Source: Patescibacteria group bacterium
GTDB lineage: Bacteria > Patescibacteriota > Kazan-3B-28 > UBA10110
Assembly: GCA_003524745.1 (NCBI GenBank)
Contig: DQGN01000023.1
Location: 3,368-11,782 of the forward strand
Direction of reading: 5' to 3'
DNA length: 8,415 nt
In this document: one piece after another, positions 1 to 5,787 of the stretch
Layout of the letters: each line of letters opens with the position of its first letter
Position numbering within the stretch: position 1 is the stretch's first letter
Program-made: the position numbers and the translations under genes
Notes under the pieces: generated by a model
Databases searched by the model: none
Seen by the model: only the letters and a program-made list of their open reading frames with translations
What the model was told of the DNA's origin: nothing

Positions 1-971
<971 letters not shown>

Positions 972-999
972 ATCCATATTATACATCTGAAAGATTGGC

Positions 1000-1028
1000 T
1001 TGATTAATCATTTTTCCTGTGCTATATT
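1000..1028 (+). promoter_or_regulatory. Sigma70-type promoter for the acid-tailed hypothetical gene
   Basis: TTGATT (1000-1005) and TATATT (1023-1028) are separated by 17 bp, each one or two bases from consensus. Transcription would start near 1035, about 50 nt ahead of the ATG at 1085. Confidence 0.6.
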
Positions 1029-1035
1029 ACAATAT

Positions 1036-1054
1036 TCCTTCTTTCCAAGAAGGA
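1036..1054 (+). other. Hairpin in the 5' leader of the hypothetical gene
   Basis: CCTTCTT (1037-1043) and AAGAAGG (1047-1053) form a stem closed by an additional T-A pair, with loop TCC. It would lie at the very 5' end of the transcript, where it could protect the mRNA or affect initiation. Its function is inferred only from position. Confidence 0.45.
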
Positions 1055-1084
1055 TAGCACCCATTAAAAGGATGGACTAATCCA

Positions 1085-1450
1085 ATGCGTCTACATGATA
1101 CTCTGATTGAGGAAGCTTATAATGCACTCCTGGCAGGAATCCATGAATTCGGCGCTCTTGTACGAATTCTCGAAGCATTTGCCAAATCGCACCATAATGC
1201 CACCGACCGAGCGAACATTCTCGAGTTATTGGACCAGGTAGAAAGCCACGCCAACGTGCGCCTTAATGGTCTTGAAGGAAGAAGCTCCACTTACAAGATT
1301 AGTATCGACCTGGTACTGAAACTGTGCGAAAAAATCAAGGAAAACTTCCGGAAACAGGATGAAACTGAAGTCACCAACAAGAAATCCCGGCAGATGGAAC
1401 CCAGCTCCGCCTTTGCCGCTCCCCCCAACGACGAGGACGAGGACGACTAA
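1085..1450 (+). CDS. Hypothetical helical protein with acidic C-terminal tail
   Basis: A 121-residue protein I do not recognise. The first 90 residues look all-helical: regular Leu/Ile spacing in LIEEAYNALLAGIHEFGALV and ILELLDQVESHANV, and again at SIDLVLKLCEKIKENF. Residues 91-121 are a polar, probably disordered tail ending EDEDD. There is no signal peptide, no membrane segment and no catalytic motif; the single Cys is at about 81. AAGGA at 1068-1072 lies 12 nt before the ATG, a long but usable SD spacing; the earlier ATG at 1072 is followed by a stop after two codons. The gene has its own promoter (1000-1028) and terminator (1498-1523), so it is probably a single-gene unit divergent from mnmA. 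An acidic tail on a small helical protein suggests a binding or scaffolding role, but this is a guess. Confidence 0.8.
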   Translation: MRLHDTLIEEAYNALLAGIHEFGALVRILEAFAKSHHNATDRANILELLDQVESHANVRLNGLEGRSSTYKISIDLVLKLCEKIKENFRKQDETEVTNKKSRQMEPSSAFAAPPNDEDEDD

Positions 1451-1497
1451 CTATCCCCCCAGACTACCCCCAGACAAATCTCGTACCTAACTCAATA

Positions 1498-1523
1498 AAG
1501 GCTCCGCTCGGAGCCTTGTTTTT
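1498..1523 (+). terminator. Intrinsic terminator after the acid-tailed hypothetical gene
   Basis: AAGGCTCC (1498-1505) pairs with GGAGCCTT (1510-1517) around a 4-nt loop, followed by GTTTTT. It lies about 50 nt past the stop codon in the coding orientation. Confidence 0.85.
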
Positions 1524-1531
1524 ATATATAC

Positions 1532-1571
1532 GATTCTGGAGTCGCCCCATGGTCGGTCTCCCCAGAATGAC
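1532..1571. repeat. Intergenic copy of palindromic repeat family A
   Basis: ATTCTGG (1533-1539) and CCAGAAT (1562-1568) are inverted. The copy shares GATTCTGGAGTCG and CCCCAGAATGAC with the right two-thirds of the element inside mnmA (44-79). It begins just after the terminator of the hypothetical gene. Confidence 0.7.
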
Positions 1572-1592
1572 AGAAATCAATCCCCTCCTAAA

Positions 1593-1613
1593 CCTCCACT
1601 TACTAAGGGGAGG
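1593..1613. repeat. Intergenic copy of palindrome family B
   Basis: CCTCCACTTA-C-TAAGGGGAGG, a 10+1+10 palindrome with one mismatch against the perfect copy at 5682-5702. It follows directly on a family A copy, the same pairing as at 5682-5752, so the two types may travel or accumulate together. Confidence 0.65.
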
Positions 1614-1733
1614 ATGGGTGGGGTGTATTGGAGTTCGAGTAATTTACCCTCCTAAAATCGGCCATCAAATCCCGAGTATTCTCTCTTCTAACCCGCCATT
1701 GGAGCCCAAGCGATGGATATTCTAAAAATTACC

Positions 1734-1757
1734 GCTTCGTGAAGCTGGTATTACCAG
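1734..1757. repeat. Two abutting small hairpins in the 1451-1891 gap
   Basis: GCTTC-GT-GAAGC (1734-1745) is followed without a break by CTGGTA-T-TACCAG (1745-1757). I see no gene in the 1451-1891 gap: it holds the terminator, family A and B repeats, these hairpins and the nested hairpin at 1820-1861. Confidence 0.4.
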
Positions 1758-1819
1758 TGAGAACGGGAAGGTAGATTTTTGGCTAAATACCAAGCCAGAA
1801 CGACTGGGCAGGACTTTTG

Positions 1820-1861
1820 GTTACTTTTCCCTGCCTGCCGGTAGGCAGGTAGAAAAGTAAC
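1820..1861. repeat. Nested palindrome, one inverted repeat inside another
   Basis: The outer arms GTTACTTTTC (1820-1829) and GAAAAGTAAC (1852-1861) match perfectly. The inner arms CCTGCCTGCC (1830-1839) and GGTAGGCAGG (1840-1849) pair with one G-T. Only TA at 1850-1851 is unpaired apart from the central turn. The GC-rich core against AT-rich arms suggests one palindrome inserted into the centre of another. Confidence 0.65.
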
Positions 1862-1872
1862 AAGAAAGTTTC

Positions 1873-1894
1873 TAATAGCTTTTCAAAGCTATTA
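1873..1894 (-). terminator. Hairpin overlapping the stop codon of the MerR/coiled-coil gene
   Basis: TAATAGCTTT (1873-1882) and AAAGCTATTA (1885-1894) form a perfect 10-bp stem with a 2-nt loop; the gene's TAA stop is part of the stem. The following minus-strand sequence has only short T runs, so this is a weak terminator or an mRNA 3' end stabiliser. Confidence 0.45.
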
Positions 1895-2425
1895 TCTAAA
1901 AAATTGGTACCACTTTTTCTCTTTCTTAGGTGGAAATAGGAGCAAAGTCAGATGATCTAATTCTTTTTTCATCTCCCCTTTCAGATCTTCCCTGACTTCC
2001 CGCCGTAATGATTTTATCTCTGATGCTAAGGTGTTAAGCGCAACCAATAATTTCTGTTGGTAAGCCCGATCCGCCCCGGCATTGGCATTGGCAGAAGCAT
2101 TTTTCACCTTACCCGTAATCCGAGCCATAATCCCCTCTCTGGTATAGAGCCGGGAGTCCTGTAAAAACTTGATCCGCTCTAAAATTTTGACATCAGCATC
2201 AGTAAACATGCGATGATTATACTGATTACGATGATTAGATAAGATCTGGCTGAATGATTTTTCCCAGTGGCGAATCCGATTTTCGGATACCTTTAAATAC
2301 CGAGCAACTTCAGATAGTGAATTCAATTTTTCGGGCGAAACTGTGATTTCGGGCTCTTCGCTGGGCTGATTTTCCCGTTCAACTACCGCTGCGACCATTT
2401 CTTGGGCCTTTTCGAGGGTTAACAT
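1892..2425 (-). CDS. MerR-type HTH protein with coiled coil and basic-aromatic tail (RacA-like architecture)
   Basis: A 177-residue DNA-binding protein. Residues 36-56 (LSEVARYLKVSENRIRHWEK) match a MerR-type helix-turn-helix, continued by a wing-like HRMFTDADVKILERIKFLQ (71-89) and a further helix to about 105. An Ala/Asn-rich linker (108-120) leads to a charged heptad-like helix (121-163), then PPKKEKKWYQFFR, a basic-aromatic end of the sort that can touch membrane. B. subtilis RacA and MerR-HTH proteins of Bacillus plasmids have similar layouts; this is an architectural comparison, not a homology claim. There is no Cys cluster or ligand domain as in metal- or drug-sensing MerR proteins. 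Ten palindromic sites lie upstream, the first over the listed start. The listed ATG (2425) lacks an SD; the in-frame ATG at 2398 has AAAAGG 9 nt ahead and may be the true start. It could be an autorepressor, a plasmid- or phage-type regulator, or a chromosome-anchoring protein. Confidence 0.85.
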   Translation of the reverse strand: MLTLEKAQEMVAAVVERENQPSEEPEITVSPEKLNSLSEVARYLKVSENRIRHWEKSFSQILSNHRNQYNHRMFTDADVKILERIKFLQDSRLYTREGIMARITGKVKNASANANAGADRAYQQKLLVALNTLASEIKSLRREVREDLKGEMKKELDHLTLLLFPPKKEKKWYQFFR

Positions 2426-2756
2426 GGCATGTTAAGTTAAAAATTATTTACTAGAGCCAATTTTTGACTTGGGGTTAACATGGCATGTTAACTTGTTAAC
2501 ACGTCTCAACACCCCCAATGTCTTCTCCTATGAAGTGTCAAAAAAATGTGCTTTGGGGTTAACATGGCATGTTAAGTACTTAACATGGGTTGTTAACCCT
2601 ACTAATTTTAGGTTAACATGGCATGTTAAGTGCGGTCAATACGGCAGATGATGATGAAATGTGATTTTTGGCTATCAGCCTATATTATATATAAATGGTA
2701 GCTTGTGACTTCTCCCCCATTTTGGGTTAACATGCCATGTTAACCCAAAGGCCAAA

Positions 2757-2780
2757 GTGGTTCGACGGTCGTCGAACCAC
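2757..2780. repeat. Perfect 10-bp-arm hairpin inside the palindrome array
   Basis: GTGGTTCGAC (2757-2766) and GTCGAACCAC (2771-2780) flank GGTC. Its sequence is unrelated to the GTTAAC palindromes and fills the space between copies 6 and 7, sharing its last base with copy 7. Confidence 0.6.
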
Positions 2781-2802
2781 TTAACATGGGGTGTTAACCC
2801 TT

Positions 2803-2824
2803 TATTTAGACAGTTGTCTAAATA
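2803..2824. repeat. Second unrelated dyad, TATTTAGACA-GT-TGTCTAAATA
   Basis: Ten-bp perfect arms (2803-2812, 2815-2824) around GT. It has the form of a dimeric repressor site and lies between array copies 7 and 8. Its binding partner is unknown. Confidence 0.55.
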
Positions 2825-2939
2825 TCTTTTTGTCCTTAGGTGTAGAAAAAATATTTTTTAGGGGGTTAACAAGGCATGTCAACCTGTTTTTCCACTCTGG
2901 TGGCTGACTTCACATGGCGTGTTAACACACCATGTTAAC

Positions 2940-3027
2940 CACTTATCCCCATACATTGAAATTCAAATTTACTCCTATAAAATAATTTATTAGTCCTTAG
3001 CTCTCTTTTATCAAAATATACAAAAAT
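2940..3027. other. AT-rich segment flanking the palindrome array, with one DnaA-box-like 9-mer
   Basis: This stretch is strongly AT-rich, between the GC-rich array end and the GC-rich hairpin at 3028. TTATCCCCA at 2943-2951 differs from the DnaA box TTATCCACA at one base. No ORF is present. On the minus strand its first bases give the T-rich tail of the terminator at 3028-3053. Confidence 0.35.
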
Positions 3028-3053
3028 CCCGGGTAGCTCGTGAGCTACCCGGG
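3017..3053 (-). terminator. Strong intrinsic terminator closing the candidate ncRNA
   Basis: CCCGGGTAGCTC (3028-3039) and GAGCTACCCGGG (3042-3053) are perfectly complementary. On the minus strand the stem is followed by ATTTTTGTATA. No protein gene on the minus strand ends nearby, so the terminator must serve a non-coding transcript from the block to its right. Confidence 0.75.
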
Positions 3054-3650
3054 GACCGGGGGGTACCAACCCGGTTTAATCTTGGCGGTTGCTTCCTCTC
3101 CATTTACTGACATGGAGCGTCGATTTAAGGAAGCTGCCAATGCTTGCGAATATCGTGTTTTCGCCCGCACGATTCGCAGCACAAATTTAGTTATTCAGGA
3201 CGCAAATTGCGCGGGGCGTTGCTATGCCCCAGGGGGCGCGTCCTTTGCCCCTATATAACAGACAACCACCCTGGCACGGAAAGGAACAAAAAAAGAAAGG
3301 GAGGCCTGACGCATAAAGCCCACAACCCAGATCGATCAGGTGGATCTATCTGGTCTGGCTCTTGAGTATTTGCCAGATGCACCTTTTAGCTCTATGGCTA
3401 TATGTTGGTGGGTCATCCGACTTATTGGCGCCAGGCTCTCCCTTTATAGGCAAGGATAAGAAAGATAAGATTTAGACAGGCAATAATTCCAGAACAGTGC
3501 CTGGAGTCTAATCCTATGCTTTCTCTGCATTTAAAGGAGCGAAATTGGTCACAAACGAAAGAGAAGGACAGTGTTGGGTCAAAATTTGGGCCGTCAAAGC
3601 CCTGTGATCTGCCTTCCTTTCTAAAAGACCATTGTTCTTAAGTGAACAAC
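3028..3650 (-). ncRNA. Candidate large structured non-coding RNA of unknown family
   Basis: About 620 nt without a credible gene but dense in nested stems. Examples: ACCGGG 3055-3060 with CCCGGT 3070-3075; GCTTCCT 3091-3097 with AGGAAGC 3128-3134, enclosing CTCCAT/ATGGAG (3098-3103, 3112-3117); TGCGAAT..CGTG 3145-3157 with CACGATTCGCA 3168-3178; AGGACGC 3197-3203 with GCGTCCT 3238-3244, enclosing GGGGC/GCCCC; a 13-bp long-range helix 3296-3308 with 3432-3445 (one bulge) closing a 150-nt domain; TAGAC-AGGCA 3473-3482 with TGCCT-GGA-GTCTA 3498-3510; GGGC/GCCC 3588-3602. Strand is chosen from a minus promoter (3656-3685) and terminator (3017-3053). I looked for RNase P, tmRNA, SRP and 6S hallmarks on both strands and found none convincing. 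It may be an ornate large RNA or a very divergent known one. Confidence 0.6.
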
Positions 3651-3655
3651 AATTA

Positions 3656-3685
3656 AATTTAGCCAGATACCGGGGATAATGTCAA
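3656..3685 (-). promoter_or_regulatory. Promoter for the candidate ncRNA
   Basis: On the minus strand, a consensus TTGACA (3685-3680), an 18-bp spacer and TAAATT (3661-3656). Transcription would begin near 3650 and open with the hairpin TTGTTC/GAACAA (3633-3650 region). The -35 box abuts the T-tract of the ndk terminator, so the RNA gene has its own promoter directly behind the ndk unit. Confidence 0.6.
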
Positions 3686-3688
3686 CAA

Positions 3689-3712
3689 AAAACCTGCTTT
3701 GACGCAGGTTTT
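3689..3712 (-). terminator. Intrinsic terminator downstream of ndk
   Basis: AAAACCTGC (3689-3697) pairs with GCAGGTTTT (3704-3712) around a 6-nt loop. Read on the minus strand the stem runs into TTTTTTGTT. It lies about 25 nt past the ndk stop codon. Confidence 0.85.
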
Positions 3713-3735
3713 AATAGAAAAATGGGGGACTCAGA

Positions 3736-4275
3736 CTAAATAATTTCCGGAAACCAGAGTTTAATTTCGGTAACTGCCTCTTCGACATTGCCAGAGGCAT
3801 GAATAAGGTTAAATATCGGTCTTTTCTCGGCGTTAGCCGAAACGGCCGAGTCTAAGCCATATTTCCCTCTGATCGACCCCGGTTCAGCTTTACTCGGCAC
3901 GGTATTACCACACATCCGGCGCACATTAGAGACCGCGAGGGGACCTTCCCAGACCATAGCCACCACTGAACCGCTGGTAATATAATCGATCAGCCATACT
4001 TTTACCATTTTACCGATCTCGATCGGGTCAGCGGTGCCGAATTCCTTAACCACATCCATCCCTAATTCCGCACAACCATCCACGGTATGCTGGCCAACAC
4101 CGCTTAACCATTGATCGGTACTAGGATAATGGATAGCCACTAAGCCTTTATCTGCTTTGAGCATCTTCATAGCCACTAATTTAAGCCCTGTTTGCTCCAA
4201 CATGACAATAATTGCGCCTACTAAGCTTCTATCCACTCCATCTGGCTTGATCATGGCAAAAGTTTTTTCCATCAT
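3736..4275 (-). CDS. ndk: Nucleoside diphosphate kinase, long form
   Basis: Cytosolic enzyme that moves the gamma-phosphate from ATP to NDPs through a phosphohistidine. Seen: KPDGV at 10-14, SGSVVAMVWEGPLAVSNVRRMCGNT (101-125), a GSIRGKYG segment (133-140) and NLIHASG with the catalytic His at about 159. At 179 residues it is clearly longer than the usual 135-150. The extra length sits mainly before the SGSVVAM segment (about 50-95, including STDQWLSGVGQHTVDG) and in the loop before the active-site His (141-154). The usual HGSDS is HASGN here. All residues expected for activity that I can place are present. The gene begins MM; AGAG lies about 7-10 nt upstream of the two ATGs. It follows the M16 peptidase gene by 84 bp on the same strand and may share its transcript, ending at 3689-3712. 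Confidence 0.95.
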   Translation of the reverse strand: MMEKTFAMIKPDGVDRSLVGAIIVMLEQTGLKLVAMKMLKADKGLVAIHYPSTDQWLSGVGQHTVDGCAELGMDVVKEFGTADPIEIGKMVKVWLIDYITSGSVVAMVWEGPLAVSNVRRMCGNTVPSKAEPGSIRGKYGLDSAVSANAEKRPIFNLIHASGNVEEAVTEIKLWFPEII

Positions 4276-4359
4276 ATTTTCTCTAAATTAACTTGTTAAT
4301 TTATCCCGAGCCCAGTCTCGCCTTGGGCGGACGTTGCCGAGGGACTACCATTGGAATAT

Positions 4360-5631
4360 TTACTTTATTAGTTTAGCAAAATCAGCTTGATTGTGATACG
4401 GACCAATCACCGCCAAGAGAATTTTGTCCTTCTGAAAAATCTTTTTAGCTAAATTTTGCACATCTTTAGCAGTAACTGCCCGATACTTACGCTTAATTTC
4501 GGCGATCGATTCCACTTTATCGTATAGCAACTCCTGATAAGCTAACCCGTTAGCCACCGTGTCAGAGCTTTCTAACCGCAAAGCCATATTGCCGATAATG
4601 GATTGCTTAGCTTTTTCGAGTTCTGGCGCTGGAACAGGGGAGGCTTGGATAATTTTAAGTTCATCCAAAATTAATTTGATGGCAAAATCGACTTTTTTGA
4701 TATTCACGCCCGCGCCGATCACAAAATTTCCGGTATCGGCATACATATCGTGCCCTGCCCACACGTAGTAGGCTAGTCCGTGACGCTCTCTAATGCTCGT
4801 AAAAAGCCTGGAACTCATGCCCCCGCCCAAAATCACTGCCAACACATCAACGACGTATCTATGTGGGTTTAAACCGCCGAAAGTGGGCATACCGATGGCA
4901 AGGTGAGCTTGTTCAGTTTTTTTATAAATAACTTTGAGTCTTTTTTTGTAAGTGGTCGGAGCTTGGTAGGGTAGAGGCGTGTTTTTGCTGCCGCCTTTGG
5001 CTAACTTCAAGTATTTGCTGACCAATTTTTTTACTTCTGCCAAGGTGGTATTGCCAGCTACCGCCACCACAATATTAGCCGGGGAATACAATTCCTTCTG
5101 ATAACCGACAAAATCTTTGCGCGTAGCTTGTTTGATAAATTTCATGTCGCCAATGATCGGTTTGCCTAAAGGATGCTCCCCATAAATCAGCGTTTGGAAT
5201 TCATCCGCTAAAACTGATCTGGGATTATCTCGGTGCATATTGTACTCTTCGATAATTACGCCTTTCTCCCGATCGATATCCTCTGGGCTAAACTTAGAGT
5301 TAAGCAACATGTCCGATAAAACATCAAAGGCTAAGGTAATGTTTTCTTTAGCCACCTTGATGTAATATCCTACCGCATCATTACCGGTAAAAGCGTTAAA
5401 GATGCCGCCCACACCATCAATCGCTTCGGCGACAGCTTTAGGAGTCGGGTAACGATTACCCCCCTTAAAGAACATGTGCTCTAAAAAGTGGGCTATCCCT
5501 AAATTTTTGGCGCTTTCATAGCGTGATCCGGCTCTGGCCATAATAAATACCGCGACTGTTTCGGTAGATTTCATGGGCACAACCCGAATCCGCAGACGAT
5601 TAGGCAGAACAGCTTTTTTAATTTCTAACAT
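4360..5631 (-). CDS. M16 family zinc metallopeptidase (pitrilysin / processing-peptidase type)
   Basis: A 423-residue single-chain M16B-type peptidase. The inverted zinc motif HFLEH is at 48-52 (H48, E51, H52) and the second zinc-binding Glu lies in REKGVIIEEYN (E128/E129), the expected spacing. The second M16 domain shows RERHGLAYYVWAG at about 280-292, the conserved Arg/Tyr region. The family's role in bacteria is peptide or protein processing, often of unknown substrate. I see no signal peptide or membrane segment, so it is probably cytosolic. Length fits M16B proteins of about 410-440 residues. No SD precedes the ATG; instead TATAAT lies 15 nt upstream, which would give a leader of about ten bases. 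Downstream is ndk, upstream rny, all on one strand. Confidence 0.93.
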   Translation of the reverse strand: MLEIKKAVLPNRLRIRVVPMKSTETVAVFIMARAGSRYESAKNLGIAHFLEHMFFKGGNRYPTPKAVAEAIDGVGGIFNAFTGNDAVGYYIKVAKENITLAFDVLSDMLLNSKFSPEDIDREKGVIIEEYNMHRDNPRSVLADEFQTLIYGEHPLGKPIIGDMKFIKQATRKDFVGYQKELYSPANIVVAVAGNTTLAEVKKLVSKYLKLAKGGSKNTPLPYQAPTTYKKRLKVIYKKTEQAHLAIGMPTFGGLNPHRYVVDVLAVILGGGMSSRLFTSIRERHGLAYYVWAGHDMYADTGNFVIGAGVNIKKVDFAIKLILDELKIIQASPVPAPELEKAKQSIIGNMALRLESSDTVANGLAYQELLYDKVESIAEIKRKYRAVTAKDVQNLAKKIFQKDKILLAVIGPYHNQADFAKLIK

Positions 5632-5646
5632 GGTGTTGGGTGATTA

Positions 5647-5652
5647 ATTATA
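5647..5652 (-). promoter_or_regulatory. -10 element giving a very short leader to the M16 gene
   Basis: A perfect TATAAT on the minus strand ends 15 nt before the M16 ATG, which predicts a start about 9 nt before the codon and explains the missing SD. No clear -35 box is seen at the normal spacing. Confidence 0.45.
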
Positions 5653-5681
5653 CGATCACGGGTGAAGTCCACCCCACCCAA

Positions 5682-5702
5682 CCTCCCCTTAGTAAGGGGA
5701 GG
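5682..5702. repeat. Perfect intergenic palindrome of family B
   Basis: CCTCCCCTTA-G-TAAGGGGAGG, a 10+1+10 palindrome between the M16 gene and rny. It is the cleanest copy and identifies the two degenerate relatives inside mnmA as inserted repeats. It has no T-tract on either strand, so it is not a standard terminator. Confidence 0.75.
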
Positions 5703-5729
5703 AGAGGAGGGGATGTTTAATCAATTATA

Positions 5730-5752
5730 CGATTCTGGATAAGAAGGGATGA
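5730..5752. repeat. Degenerate copy of palindromic repeat family A
   Basis: Starts GATTCTGGAT and ends GGGATGAC, preceded by ATTATAC as in the 1532 copy (TATATAC). The central part is lost. It lies next to a family B copy. Confidence 0.45.
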
Positions 5753-5787
5753 CAAAATAAAGATCGGGGGATAAGAGATTAGTCAGA

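Larger units (their letters stand above)
2418..2939. promoter_or_regulatory. Array of ten 19-bp palindromes, consensus GTTAACATGNCATGTTAAC
   Basis: Copies lie at 2418-2436, 2474-2492, 2558-2576, 2579-2597, 2612-2630, 2726-2744, 2780-2798, 2865-2883, 2908-2926 and 2921-2939; the last two overlap. The copy at 2726 is perfect and its symmetry extends to 29 bp (2721-2749). Others differ at one to four positions, mostly in one half. Gaps between copies range from 2 to about 95 bp and are unrelated in sequence, unlike CRISPR. A lone GTTAAC half-site lies at 2495-2500. The nearest protein gene is the MerR/coiled-coil gene, whose listed start codon is inside the first copy. Likely binding sites for that protein: inferred, not shown. 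Confidence 0.85.

Noticed and set aside
1516..1725. Plus-strand ORF of 69 codons
   Set aside because: It begins in the terminator and runs through family A and B repeats; the composition is unlike a protein.
2469..2651. Plus-strand ORF of 60 codons
   Set aside because: Its repeated LTWHV words are simply translations of the GTTAACATGGCATG palindromes.
2418..2939. CRISPR array
   Set aside because: The repeats are 19-bp near-perfect palindromes with gaps from 2 to about 95 bp, two copies overlap, and there are no cas genes.
3128..3180. tmRNA-like tag, or SRP GGAAGC motif, in the candidate RNA
   Set aside because: The minus strand can be read as a peptide ending ALAAS but lacks the in-frame stop and the tRNA-like ends; the GGAAGC is part of a simple stem and lacks the SRP loop context.
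3040..3365. Two overlapping plus-strand ORFs of about 72 codons
   Set aside because: They lie within the nested stems of the candidate RNA and show no protein-like features or SD.
4310..4328. Terminator between the M16 gene and ndk
   Set aside because: GCCCA/TGGGC forms only a 5-bp stem and has no following T run on the minus strand.
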